64,000 nt of DNA from Clostridia bacterium (lineage in GTDB: Bacteria > Bacillota > TC1 > UBA5767). Shown piece after piece: positions 53,947 through 63,180 of the stretch; position 1 is the first letter of the stretch; each line of letters starts with the position of its first letter. The notes beneath the pieces are model-generated. The model was not told where the DNA came from. It was given only the letters and a program-made list of their open reading frames with translations, and ran no database searches. Both the position numbers and the translations under genes were made by a program. The stretch covers positions 744,001-808,000 of the forward strand of contig CP069393.1 in the NCBI GenBank assembly GCA_016887505.1. Direction: 5' to 3'.

Positions 53947-55395
53947 CTATTCCGGACTGTTTAAAGCATTCATGAATCGCTTGGTATGATCTGATTCACC
54001 TGCTCCTTTATTCCCCTTAAGCGAAAAGTATAGATAACTTACAAATGAAACTGCCAATCCTGGCCAAAGTGGAGGAGCGGAAAATATTCCTGCTAGACCG
54101 AGAGAAGAAGCACCATACCATACTAATACAGTCACAAGAGATAAGGTCATACTTATAAAGGAAGCCCTAGAAGTTCCCTTTTTCCAAAACACACCCAATA
54201 TTGTAGGAACAAATAATCCCGCTGAATTTATGGTAAAGGCGACAAAAAGAATATTAATAATATCCATCATTTTCCACGCCATAATTGCACTGAATGTTCC
54301 AATTACGAGTGAGCTTGCGATGCCCACTTTTAGTAGAACCCGTTGGCTTGCATTCTTATTGATATATCTTTTGTAGATATCGTTCGTAACATTAGCCGAA
54401 GCTGTTAAAATACATATATCTGCTGTCGACATTACAGCAGACAAAATGCCAACCAAAGCCAATCCCTTTATTCCCACTGGATAAGAACGAATAATCAAAG
54501 TTGTTAACAGACTGTTTCCAGCTTCAAAATTAGGCATAAGAACTTTTGCTGCAAGTCCCAAGTAGGTAGTCGATAGAGCAATAATCACAATCCCAATCGC
54601 AGCATATACCGTTCCCTTAACAGCCGTTTTTTCATCTTTTGCTGCAAAACATCTCGTATAACTATCCATCGATGTATAGAAAGTGAAAATTTGAGCTACT
54701 GTCATAGAAATAATCGTTGGCCATCCCCAGGCACCAATATCAAAATATGAATCTGGCAGCGTCCCAATTGCTGAAATGCCACCCATTTGTGATGTTACCA
54801 ATGGTACACCCACAAGAACAACACCTACTATTAATAGAATAAACTGAATCCAATCAGTATAGGTAACTGCTTTGAATCCACCTATTGAAGTATAGACAAC
54901 AATTATTATTGTAGCAATTACAAAAGACCAACCCAAGTCAAGCCCTGTTAGTATATGTAAAATGCTACCAGCTGCTACCAATTGACTAGAAGTATAAGCA
55001 ATATAGGCCACAATTGTCGTAATCGTTGCAATCACTCTACTCCGTGAATCATATCTAGATTCAATAAAATCCGGATAGGTCAATTGATTTAGATTATCAC
55101 CAATTCGCTTAATAATACCTGAAAAGGTAAAAGCAAAAAGCAAACAACCAATTGCATTTGCGCCAACAAACCACATGGCCGTTATTCCCATTTCAAAGGC
55201 TTTGGCTGAGCATCCCATGATTGCCGCCCCGCCAATCCAGGATGACAGCCACAAGCTGGTTATTGAAAATACTCCTGCACTCTTTCCAGCAACATAGTAA
55301 TCTACCATATCGTTTTGTCTCTTGTTTGCGTACACGCCAACACAAAGCAAAACAACTAAATATACAACTATTATTGTTGAATCAATAAATGACAT
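53947..55395 (-). CDS. Sodium:solute symporter family transporter
   Basis: 482 residues, about 13 helices, LeuT-fold SSS family. Typical segments: YYVAGKSAGVFSITSLWLSSWIGGAAIMG, TYTDWIQFILLIVGV, and GLALVGILSAVMSTADICILTASANVTNDIY, which holds the sodium-site serines and threonines. The location next to an acyl-CoA synthetase and VOR complex suggests a carboxylate or keto acid substrate. It starts with AGGAGG directly upstream and has its own promoter region. Confidence 0.9.
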   Translation of the reverse strand: MSFIDSTIIVVYLVVLLCVGVYANKRQNDMVDYYVAGKSAGVFSITSLWLSSWIGGAAIMGCSAKAFEMGITAMWFVGANAIGCLLFAFTFSGIIKRIGDNLNQLTYPDFIESRYDSRSRVIATITTIVAYIAYTSSQLVAAGSILHILTGLDLGWSFVIATIIIVVYTSIGGFKAVTYTDWIQFILLIVGVVLVGVPLVTSQMGGISAIGTLPDSYFDIGAWGWPTIISMTVAQIFTFYTSMDSYTRCFAAKDEKTAVKGTVYAAIGIVIIALSTTYLGLAAKVLMPNFEAGNSLLTTLIIRSYPVGIKGLALVGILSAVMSTADICILTASANVTNDIYKRYINKNASQRVLLKVGIASSLVIGTFSAIMAWKMMDIINILFVAFTINSAGLFVPTILGVFWKKGTSRASFISMTLSLVTVLVWYGASSLGLAGIFSAPPLWPGLAVSFVSYLYFSLKGNKGAGESDHTKRFMNALNSPE

Positions 55396-55473
55396 AATTC
55401 CTCCTGCAAAATCTTTTATACAAATCTGATCATTTATGCAAATTCATTTATGTCAAAATTCTTTAAAGTAAAA

Positions 55474-55533
55474 ATTGGGATATTTCCAGTACCGTGCACT
55501 CCTATCGTCTACAACAATCTGAAATATCCCAAT
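55474..55533 (-). terminator. Large hairpin after the acyl-CoA synthetase gene
   Basis: ATTGGGATATTT (55474-55485) and AAATATCCCAAT (55522-55533) form a perfect 12-base stem closing a 36-base loop. On the minus strand it is followed by TTTTTAC. It most likely ends the VOR-synthetase operon; the loop is longer than usual. Confidence 0.75.
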
Positions 55534-55589
55534 CAATATATAGTACTTGAACTCAATACAATCCCTTTTCGCATTTACTCCAATAGTTT

Positions 55590-57686
55590 TTACTTTTTCA
55601 TTACAACCAATGCATCGGCCACACCAACACCTTGGCCTTCAGGATATACGAATAATGGATTAATATCCAGTTCCATCACACTGTCTTTGTTTTTCTGTGC
55701 AAATTCAGATACCTGAACAATTGTATCTACCAATGTCTGAATATCACAAGGAGCACTTCCTCTATATCCCTTTAGCATCCTATATGAGTTCAAACTTTCA
55801 ACCATCTGAAACGCTTCTTTTTCATTCAAAGGCGCAGGGTATAAAGAAATATCTTCAAATACTTCCACAAAAACTCCCCCTAAACCAATCAACACCATGG
55901 GACCAAACTGGGGATCATTGTTCACCCCTAAAATTACTTCAAGACCTTGGGGCAACATCTTTTGCATCAAAATACCATTGATTTTGGCATTTGGTTTATG
56001 TATTTTTACGTTAGTCATAATTTCTGAGTATGCTTTTTTCACTTCATCAATACTACTAATATTCAGTTTTACACCACCCACATCAGATTTATGTAGGATC
56101 TCAGAAGATTCAATTTTCATCACAATGGGAAAATCCATTGATGCTGCTACTTCTACAGCCTCTTTTTCACTCGTTGCAATATAAGCCTTGTCAACCTTAA
56201 CCCCATATTCACTAAGGAGATTCTTACTTTCAACTTCTGAAAGTGCTTTGCTTGTTGCAAGAGTATTTTCAGCTGGTATAGCAAGCTTAAGTATCTTATC
56301 CTCATACTTGTATTCGATGAAGTCCTTCAAATACCTAAGTATCTTAAATGCATATACAGTTGGAGGCAAGATTGGCACACCTAGGCTAAGTAGTTTCTCC
56401 GAATACGCAAGGTTTCGAGTATTTTCTACAAAAGGAACCATGATGACCGGTTTTGCATTTCCAGCTTGAATGACTTTTTCGATTCCTTCTGCCATATACT
56501 TAATTGCCGGATCTACGACTTCTAATAGCAAAGTATATCCAATCAGGACTATTCCAATATTCTCATCTTCCATTACCGTAGATAAAACTTTTGCATACCG
56601 GTCCGAATCATACGACAGCGATGCTGTCATATCCAATGGATTATGTACAGAAGCATATGAAGGCAATTGTTCTTTCAGTTTGCATACTGTTTCCTTAGAA
56701 AAATCCGGGTATTCCAAACCGTTTAAGGAACCTAGATCAGCACATATACCGGTTTCACCACCGGAAAGATTCATCGAAGCAAACGTTGCCTTTGGAGGAA
56801 AAACATCTATTGCAGAAAACATCAACGAGGTGGCCAATAGTTCTTCCATATCATCTACGCGAATTACCCCAAATTTTTTGAATATGGCGTCATATGTTTT
56901 ATCTGAGCCGGCTAAACTTCCAGTATGAGAGGCTGCCAACTGGCTTCCTTTTTCTGATCTTCCAGCCTTTAGGATGATAACTGGTTTTCGTTTTTTCGCA
57001 GCTTTTTCTAGTGAATTACAAAATTTTTGTGGATCCTTGACACCCTCCATGTAGATGCTGACAACCTTGGTGTTTTCATCATCTACAAGAAAATCGATGT
57101 AGTCTTCCATTGTGACTATACGACTGTTCCCAGCAGAAATTGAATAGGAGAATTTCATGTTAGGACTATCCATCAGCGATAGACAAAATTGTCCACTTTG
57201 AGAAACAAATCCTACACTACCTGTTCGGTCCCTCTTGTCCGATATGAACGCGAAGGCATTGACATTATCAATATAGTTAACGAATCCTGCACAGTTCGGG
57301 CCCATCAAAGCAATATTCAAATCTTGGCACAGCGCCTTTAGTTCTTCCTCTGCCTTTCTACCCTCATCCGTTCCAACTTCAGAGTAGCCACTAGCAAAGA
57401 CAACCGCTCCACCGCACCCCTTACTGGAAGCTTCTTCCAATAAAGGAACAACCAGTTTTTTCGAAGTGCATATGATGACCATATCGATATCACCTGGTAT
57501 TTCAGATAGTGAATGATAACACGGTTGGCCAAAAATCACATCTCTTTTGGGATTCACAAAGAATACACTACTTAAATCCTTTGTGTATTCCATAATGTTC
57601 CTGCATGTATCTCCACCAAAACCTTCTTTTTCACTTGCTCCTACTACTGCAATCCTATTTGGTTTAAGCAACTTTTCCAGATTCAT
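55590..57686 (-). CDS. ADP-forming acyl-CoA synthetase (acetate-CoA ligase family), fused alpha-beta
   Basis: Forms ATP from ADP, phosphate and acyl-CoA. It has 698 residues: a CoA-binding Rossmann domain (IAVVGASEKEGFGG), succinyl-CoA ligase-like domains with GPNCAGFVNY, GFVSQSGQF and the phosphorylated histidine in AASHTGSLAGS (about 254), then a C-terminal ATP-grasp domain (about 475-698) with VMKIESSEILHKSDVGGVKL, LIGLGGVFVEVFED and ELDINPLFV. It lies downstream of the VOR genes and should use their acyl-CoA product. Confidence 0.93.
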   Translation of the reverse strand: MNLEKLLKPNRIAVVGASEKEGFGGDTCRNIMEYTKDLSSVFFVNPKRDVIFGQPCYHSLSEIPGDIDMVIICTSKKLVVPLLEEASSKGCGGAVVFASGYSEVGTDEGRKAEEELKALCQDLNIALMGPNCAGFVNYIDNVNAFAFISDKRDRTGSVGFVSQSGQFCLSLMDSPNMKFSYSISAGNSRIVTMEDYIDFLVDDENTKVVSIYMEGVKDPQKFCNSLEKAAKKRKPVIILKAGRSEKGSQLAASHTGSLAGSDKTYDAIFKKFGVIRVDDMEELLATSLMFSAIDVFPPKATFASMNLSGGETGICADLGSLNGLEYPDFSKETVCKLKEQLPSYASVHNPLDMTASLSYDSDRYAKVLSTVMEDENIGIVLIGYTLLLEVVDPAIKYMAEGIEKVIQAGNAKPVIMVPFVENTRNLAYSEKLLSLGVPILPPTVYAFKILRYLKDFIEYKYEDKILKLAIPAENTLATSKALSEVESKNLLSEYGVKVDKAYIATSEKEAVEVAASMDFPIVMKIESSEILHKSDVGGVKLNISSIDEVKKAYSEIMTNVKIHKPNAKINGILMQKMLPQGLEVILGVNNDPQFGPMVLIGLGGVFVEVFEDISLYPAPLNEKEAFQMVESLNSYRMLKGYRGSAPCDIQTLVDTIVQVSEFAQKNKDSVMELDINPLFVYPEGQGVGVADALVVMKK

Positions 57687-57707
57687 CTATAATCCTCCTA
57701 CCAGAGT

Positions 57708-58244
57708 TTAAACAGCATCGTACCCTATTTCAAACGCCGCAATATTTTTTTGATTGAATTTTCCTTTTCCCTTATTCTCAAAATAGTTGCACATGGCTTT
57801 CACAAATACATCTTTCTTGAAAATTTCGGTTGCCTTAATGACTGCACCCATCATCACAATATTTGAACCTTTAGGATTCTTTACTTTACTGGCACATTCC
57901 GTTGCATCAACTTTTACAACATTTACATCGTTTCGATATGTTCTTTCTGAATTCACCAAGGAACTGTTAACAAATAGGTAGCCGCCTTCTTTAATATCCT
58001 TTTCAAATTTATCGATTGCTGGTTCATTCATGGCAAAGAGAATATCAATCGTTTTGCAATACGGACTGGCAATTTCTCCCTTACTAATTTTCACATTGCA
58101 ATTTGCTGTCCCCCCACGCATTTCAGATCCATATGAAGGGTACCAGGTAAGATTATCACCGTTTTCCATTGCAGCATTTATCATAATCAATCCTGAAGTT
58201 AATATACCTTGGCCACCAAAACCAGCAAAAATTATTTCTTTCAT
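57708..58244 (-). CDS. 2-oxoacid:ferredoxin oxidoreductase, gamma subunit
   Basis: 178 residues. N terminus EIIFAGFGGQGILTSGLIM is the hallmark of the gamma domain, followed by SYGSEMRGGTANCNVKIS. It shares one base with the stop of the beta gene (TAATG). Completes the four-subunit VOR/KOR enzyme. Confidence 0.94.
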   Translation of the reverse strand: MKEIIFAGFGGQGILTSGLIMINAAMENGDNLTWYPSYGSEMRGGTANCNVKISKGEIASPYCKTIDILFAMNEPAIDKFEKDIKEGGYLFVNSSLVNSERTYRNDVNVVKVDATECASKVKNPKGSNIVMMGAVIKATEIFKKDVFVKAMCNYFENKGKGKFNQKNIAAFEIGYDAV

Positions 58245-58981
58245 TATTGGTTACCCCCATTATCAATATACTCACCTGTAGGATATTGATCTCTCATTGC
58301 ATCATCCACTCGTTGTGCACACTGTACTGGAGTCATACCCAAATTGGTCGGACAAGGTGACAGAATTTCGAGTAAGCAATATCCTTCGTTATTCATATGT
58401 TTTTCAAATGCCTTACGGATATATTTCTTCGTTTTGGCAATATCTTTGAAATTGGCGACAGATCCCCTTGCTAAATACGCAATATCAAGTTGACCTATCA
58501 TTTTAGTAATATCAAATGGTTTCCCAGTTTTTTTAACATCTCTTCCCATTACTGTTGTTGAAGTTCTCTGTCCTTCCAAAGAAGTAGGTGCCATTTGGCC
58601 ACCTGTCATACCAAAAACCCCGTTGTTGATAACGATAACCACAACATTATCATTTCTTAACGCACCGTACATGGTCTCAGATATTCCAATAGCATAAGCC
58701 GCTCCATCTCCAAGGTATGCGAGTACAGGATTTTCTTTTCTTACCTTTTTCACGCCTGTTGCTGTTGCAATCGGTCTGCCATGCGCAGCCATAATTGTAT
58801 CAAATTTCCATGTATCAATATTCAAAGAAGCACAGGCTACATCAACGACCGTAAGTAGTTTTTCGGTCATGCCCATCTCTTCCATCACTTCACCAATCAG
58901 TCTTGCAACCAGACCATGTCCACAGCCAGGACAGAATGAGGTCTCTGCAAATGATATGGATTCAGGTGCCTTCAATTTCAT
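58244..58981 (-). CDS. 2-oxoacid:ferredoxin oxidoreductase, beta (TPP) subunit
   Basis: 245 residues from ATG 58981, 7 bases after AAGGAGG. The TPP-binding region has ETSFCPGCGHGLVARL, YLGDGAAYAIG (GDG motif) and VVVIVINNGVFGMTGGQ. The CPGCGH cysteines help bind a 4Fe-4S centre. It begins 2 bases after the alpha gene. Confidence 0.95.
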   Translation of the reverse strand: MKLKAPESISFAETSFCPGCGHGLVARLIGEVMEEMGMTEKLLTVVDVACASLNIDTWKFDTIMAAHGRPIATATGVKKVRKENPVLAYLGDGAAYAIGISETMYGALRNDNVVVIVINNGVFGMTGGQMAPTSLEGQRTSTTVMGRDVKKTGKPFDITKMIGQLDIAYLARGSVANFKDIAKTKKYIRKAFEKHMNNEGYCLLEILSPCPTNLGMTPVQCAQRVDDAMRDQYPTGEYIDNGGNQ

Positions 58982-58983
58982 GA

Positions 58984-60039
58984 TTATGCCTCCTTGCAAG
59001 ACAAAATGTTTTTTGCCTTCTCAATTATTGTTTCCGTTTCAGGAACTTCTTTAACTGTAGTATATGAATAAACAGGATATTTATTAGCCACAGCCAAAAC
59101 TACATCGTCCTTCATCTGACCTAGGATATTCATTTCTACCGTCATCAGTGCTTTGCATTCACTACCAAGTTCTTTAAACGCATTTACTGGGTATGGCCAA
59201 AGTGTAATGGGTCTGATAAGGCCAAGTTTTATTCCTTGTTCTCTTGCCGTCATTACTGCTTCTTTACAAATTCTTGAGCTAATGCCATAGGCAACCAATA
59301 CAAGTTCTGCATCTTCTACTGAAATCGATTCCCAACGTTGTTCATTGTCTTCCATTTGCTGATATTTATTTAATAAATAGTCATCGTAATTTTCCATGTA
59401 ATATAACGTATTGGTAATCTTCTTTTGTACTTCTCCCTTTTTACAACCTTTGATTGACCATTCATAAGTATCAATATCATGATCTTTCATTTCTGGAAAA
59501 GATACCTTCTCAATCATCTGTCCAATGGCAGCATCCGAGCCAATTAATACTGGGTGACGATATTTTTCCGCAAGTTCAAATGCTTCATAGGTGAAATCTG
59601 CATTTTCCTGCACAGAGGATGGTGCTAACACGATTGTGCGGTAGTCTCCATGTCCACCACCTCTGGTCAACTGCCAATAGTCGCCTTGACTTTGGCTTAC
59701 ATCTCCAAGACCATTCCCATACCTCATAACATCAACTATAACTGCCGGTAGATCAGCTGCTACCAAGTATGAAATTCCTTCTTGGTTTAGACTGTACCCT
59801 GGGCCAGATGAACTAGTAAGTACTCTTGCTCCTGCTGCGGAAGCACCAAGTAGCATGTTTATTCCCGATAATTCAGATTCAGTTTGAATAAACTCTCCAC
59901 CAACCTCATCCATTCTCCAAGATAAATATTCTAAGATTTCGCTCTGAGGTGTAATGGGATATCCGCTATAAAATCTACAACCCGCTCTTAAAGCAGCTTC
60001 CGCTAAGGCCTCATTGCCTTTCATCAATACCTGTTTCAT
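58984..60039 (-). CDS. vorB: 2-oxoacid:ferredoxin oxidoreductase, alpha subunit (VorB type)
   Basis: 351 residues. Pyrimidine-binding domain with AALRAGCRFYSGYPITPQSEILEYL, QTESELSGINMLLGASAAGARVLTSSSGPGYSL and, typical of VorB, GDVSQSQGDYWQLTRGGGHGDYRTIVLAP. VorB enzymes act on 2-oxoisovalerate and other branched 2-oxoacids; 2-oxoglutarate or aryl pyruvates remain possible. It produces acyl-CoA, CO2 and reduced ferredoxin. Confidence 0.93.
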   Translation of the reverse strand: MKQVLMKGNEALAEAALRAGCRFYSGYPITPQSEILEYLSWRMDEVGGEFIQTESELSGINMLLGASAAGARVLTSSSGPGYSLNQEGISYLVAADLPAVIVDVMRYGNGLGDVSQSQGDYWQLTRGGGHGDYRTIVLAPSSVQENADFTYEAFELAEKYRHPVLIGSDAAIGQMIEKVSFPEMKDHDIDTYEWSIKGCKKGEVQKKITNTLYYMENYDDYLLNKYQQMEDNEQRWESISVEDAELVLVAYGISSRICKEAVMTAREQGIKLGLIRPITLWPYPVNAFKELGSECKALMTVEMNILGQMKDDVVLAVANKYPVYSYTTVKEVPETETIIEKAKNILSCKEA

Positions 60040-60050
60040 TTCAAATCTCC

Positions 60051-60248
60051 TTATCTAATTTCAAAAACATAGTCTGGACATACTTGATAACAGATTCCAC
60101 AGCCTATACAAATTTCTTCATTTACCTGAATAACTTCATAGCCTTTAGAATTCACATGGTCCGAAACTGATATCGCTTTTTTAGGACAGGCTTCAACACA
60201 GTAATAACAACCCTTACATCGATCTGTATTTGGTTTTGCTTTTTCCAT
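60051..60248 (-). CDS. 2-oxoacid:ferredoxin oxidoreductase, delta (ferredoxin-like) subunit
   Basis: 65 residues from ATG 60248, 5 bases after GGAGG; an ATG four codons upstream lies before that site. Two 4Fe-4S motifs: CKGCYYCVEACPKKAI and CIGCGICYQVCPDYVF. First gene of the four-subunit complex, 11 bases before vorB. Confidence 0.94.
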   Translation of the reverse strand: MEKAKPNTDRCKGCYYCVEACPKKAISVSDHVNSKGYEVIQVNEEICIGCGICYQVCPDYVFEIR

Positions 60249-60304
60249 TTTTACCTCCATTGTTTACTCATTTAATCATTTATCTTTCGTTCAGAATTTG
60301 CCTA

Positions 60305-60386
60305 ATTATATACCTATTTCAAAAGGCCTCAGACTACCAAGAATGCTATTTAAAATGTAAGAAGGTGTTTTATACAGTTCTTGGTA
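60305..60386 (-). promoter_or_regulatory. Promoter region of the VOR operon with an inverted repeat
   Basis: A minus-strand TATAAT (60305-60310) lies 57 bases before the delta subunit gene; no good -35 is seen. Upstream, TACCAAGAA (60335-60343) and TTCTTGGTA (60378-60386) form a 9-base inverted repeat with a 34-base spacer. No T-run follows, so it is more likely regulatory than a terminator of the MFS gene. Confidence 0.4.
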
Positions 60387-60483
60387 ATCGAGGCAGATAA
60401 CTACAAAGGTTCGCTTTATTCCGTTTGGTATTATCCATACTTAGCCAAGATATTTTCAACAACACAATAGTGATTATTTCAAT

Positions 60484-61764
60484 TTACAAATTATTAGCAG
60501 CATTCCTTAGCGTTTTCCATACTTTTCTTGTTTGCCTTAGCATTTTTCTTTTCATTCTGGTAATAAGCATAGTTGCAACGAATGCTGTAACGCACATTCC
60601 CGCCAAATAAGTGAAAATATATTGATAACCAGTATTGCCATAAACATCCAGCCAATTACCAAACATAGTGTGCATAAAGGCATCGGGAAGATATCCAACC
60701 AGAGAAATGAGTCCAACTGCGAGACCGGTAACTTCAGGAGAAATACCAACTTCGTCGATAGTGGCAAACATGGTACCTTTCATCATAAAGTTAACAGTGG
60801 CCAAGATAAGCATCAGGGCTGTCAACAAGCCAACAATAGACGAAGAAGCAGGCATTTTTAAGAAGACCACGAGGAAGATTAAACATACCAGAGCACTTCC
60901 AGCAATCATCTTGGAAACTGATCCTATTTTATCTCCAACAATACCGCCGACTGGTCCTCCAATGAGCTTTAATCCATAGGTCCTTACTACTGCTAGTGAA
61001 CCAGAGAATACAACTGATGCTCCTAGAACATTAGAGAAATACGGAGTCAAGTATGTCTGTCCTGAGTAAATACTGTAAACACTAAAAACAACAATCGCAG
61101 ATAAATAAACACCCGGTTTCTTAAGAAGATTGATGACATCCTGGAAAGATGCTTTCTTTCTTACTTCACCTGTATTGTCTTCCATTTGGTCATCATAGAG
61201 CCACACAATTAATACCGCGCCGATTATAGATAGTACACCCATACCGATAATAGCTGCTTTTAAACCGACATCAGTAGAAGCAAATCTTGAGAAAATAAAT
61301 AGGAGCAAGAAATTGCCAAGAGTTGAAGCCAAGCCACACATTGCTTCAAAAATTCCAAACGTAGTACCCTGTTCTTCACTTGGAGCAGATATTCTAACGG
61401 CTTTCATAATTGCAGCCCAGAATGCTGCACTACCTGTTAGAGCTGCTAAAATCCAAACAAGAATGGCACTATTATATGATTGCAAAGTGAATGCAAAATA
61501 GATACACAGTAGTCCATTGAAGAATGAACAAACAGAAAGAATCTTTTTAGGTGAAACCCGATCTGCGAGCCAGCCACCAGGAATATAGGTAATGATGCAA
61601 GCCAATGCGTAGTAACTTAACAATGCACCCAACTGTTGGTTCGTAACTCCCATTCCTTCAATTAATGCATCATAAAAGATATATTTGATATACGGCAAGT
61701 TGTACATAGAAGCAAATGTAACACCTAATGCGAATAACCCAAGATAATGTTTAGTCTTTTTCAT
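60484..61764 (-). CDS. MFS transporter
   Basis: 426 residues with 12 helices. After helix 2 comes GGWLADRVSPKKIL, the MFS loop signature; the second half has GGIVGDKIGSVSKM. The N-terminal half resembles nitrate/organic-anion porters of the family, but the substrate is unknown. It is followed by the VOR promoter and preceded by a long leader with two TGTATACAT sites, so it is probably part of the GntR-controlled module. Start has GGAGG 6 bases upstream. Confidence 0.88.
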   Translation of the reverse strand: MKKTKHYLGLFALGVTFASMYNLPYIKYIFYDALIEGMGVTNQQLGALLSYYALACIITYIPGGWLADRVSPKKILSVCSFFNGLLCIYFAFTLQSYNSAILVWILAALTGSAAFWAAIMKAVRISAPSEEQGTTFGIFEAMCGLASTLGNFLLLFIFSRFASTDVGLKAAIIGMGVLSIIGAVLIVWLYDDQMEDNTGEVRKKASFQDVINLLKKPGVYLSAIVVFSVYSIYSGQTYLTPYFSNVLGASVVFSGSLAVVRTYGLKLIGGPVGGIVGDKIGSVSKMIAGSALVCLIFLVVFLKMPASSSIVGLLTALMLILATVNFMMKGTMFATIDEVGISPEVTGLAVGLISLVGYLPDAFMHTMFGNWLDVYGNTGYQYIFTYLAGMCVTAFVATMLITRMKRKMLRQTRKVWKTLRNAANNL

Positions 61765-62259
61765 GCTTTCCTCCGATAATAGAATTCGTTTTTCTTCTTA
61801 TTCTTATGAAAGTATAATTTCAAGTTAGTGCCATGATGTAGTAATAATCCTAATTGGTTATTTGAAAAGATCCTCCTTCCACCGTAATTAGATTGGCTAG
61901 TATTCTTTGTGCATCTTCTTGTGTATATTAGCATTCTTTGCCATATTGCGCAATGGTATTTTATCAATTGTATTCTTGTATACATTGTATTTTTAAGCTA
62001 TTTTACTATATTATTGCCGTTTTGTACTCTTTATTTTTCTTTTTTGTTCTTTATGTACTTTTGTATACATTCTATTTTATCTAACAATTTATTCTTCAAA
62101 ATTTAATTTTCCGCATTATTTATTGCATTATCCCTTTGCCTTCAAAAGAATCTTATTGCAACTTTACTTACACATTTTCCCAAGTAATCTTAATTTATTG
62201 AAGGGATGGCTAGTAAATCAATATTATTGATAAGCAATGGATACTAGGTCCACAAAAAA
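61765..62259. other. Long AT-rich region upstream of the MFS gene
   Basis: About 495 bases with no convincing gene. It holds two copies of TTGTATACAT (61976-61985 and 62061-62070), 85 bases apart, matching the word in the GntR promoter. A possible minus-strand promoter is TTGCGC with TAATAT at 17 bases, downstream of both sites. An unused AAGGAGG (61871-61877, minus) has no start codon after it. Confidence 0.5.
61976..62070. promoter_or_regulatory. Two candidate GntR operators before the MFS gene
   Basis: TTGTATACAT occurs at 61976-61985 and 62061-62070. The inner TGTATACA is palindromic. The shared 9-base word TGTATACAT covers the -35 of the GntR gene at 53072-53080. Confidence 0.5.
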
Positions 62260-62309
62260 AGAATCCTCATGGAAAATAACCAGAGATCGGCTCTTTCCAT
62301 GAGGATTCT
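62260..62309 (-). terminator. Strong terminator after the PsuG-like gene
   Basis: AGAATCCTCATGGAAA and TTTCCATGAGGATTCT form a perfect 16-base stem, with seven T following on the minus strand. It lies 68 bases after the stop of the PsuG-like gene. Confidence 0.92.
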
Positions 62310-62376
62310 AAAATTGTATAGTTTAATATTTTCCACAACTAATTAAAAGCATTTTATCAGTTTGGAATACTTTCGA

Positions 62377-63180
62377 CTATAATGTTATATTTTTAGCAAT
62401 GTTGATGTTTTCAATTAAAGCTTTTAATTGAATGAGTGATGAATATCCCTTACTGGATCTATCGAAAAAAGCATTTGCCGCAGGATGATAGGCCTCACCA
62501 ATATTTTCTGCCTTCTTTCCCGCATCAATTCCACCTTCCAATAGTGTTGCATCATTCAATCTTTTATCAGGAAGAATAGGGTTTAGAATTAAATTGCAAC
62601 CAGGAATAATATTCATTAAATCAGCCTCAGTAATTTCTTTTTCCAAGTAAATCGGTTCAAGTTCAAATATATATCCGGTACAGACTTCTGTATTAAACCC
62701 ATACGTATGAACTTGATTTTCATGAAGCCAATTCAACGTGCCCCTGATATCAAGCATGTCTTTAGGAGATGTTGCAACTAGAGTAATACCCATTTCTGAT
62801 AGGGCTGGCAGGTCATAGGAACATTGTTCCTCTTTTATATCCCCTATGCCTCCAATCCCTGCGGTTACGACTACCTGACAATTCATTTTTTGGGCAACAG
62901 CCATTGTACCTGACGCAGTCAAAAAGGCATTTTCACCTTTGTAATCATGCTTTAGTACTGCTTCACCATCAAAGCGTTTCCATAGGTCATATTGCTTTCT
63001 GGCAAGAATAAACTTAGATATAGTATCTATTTTGATTTCACCATTTTCTATCCAGGCTAGCTGAGCATCTTTTGGGAAAAGTGATATTATCAAATCATCT
63101 TCTATAGATACTAAACCATGTCCCAACAAAGCAGTCTCTACTAGAAAATTTATTGTTTTATTCCCATCCGTTAAATTCAT
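62377..63180 (-). CDS. Divergent pseudouridine-5'-phosphate glycosidase (PsuG/IndA) family protein
   Basis: 267 residues from ATG 63180 (MNLTDGNKTINFLVET), with AAGGA 8 bases upstream; an ATG two codons earlier is possible. Family features: glutamate in VETALLGHG, then TASGTMAVAQ, VVVTAGIGGIGDI, YDLPALSEMGITLVATSPKDMLDIRGTLNWL, matching the aspartate and catalytic lysine of PsuG, and GFNTEVCTGYIFE. It is shorter than typical PsuG (about 305 residues). PsuG splits pseudouridine phosphate to uracil and ribose phosphate; here the substrate could be another C-nucleoside or sugar. It overlaps the binding-protein gene. Confidence 0.72.
   Translation of the reverse strand: MNLTDGNKTINFLVETALLGHGLVSIEDDLIISLFPKDAQLAWIENGEIKIDTISKFILARKQYDLWKRFDGEAVLKHDYKGENAFLTASGTMAVAQKMNCQVVVTAGIGGIGDIKEEQCSYDLPALSEMGITLVATSPKDMLDIRGTLNWLHENQVHTYGFNTEVCTGYIFELEPIYLEKEITEADLMNIIPGCNLILNPILPDKRLNDATLLEGGIDAGKKAENIGEAYHPAANAFFDRSSKGYSSLIQLKALIENINIAKNITL

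Noticed and set aside
61761-61985. 74-codon minus-strand frame overlapping the MFS start
   Set aside because: Its start has no ribosome binding site, the composition is odd, and it reads through the regulatory region. The AAGGAGG inside it has no start codon behind it.
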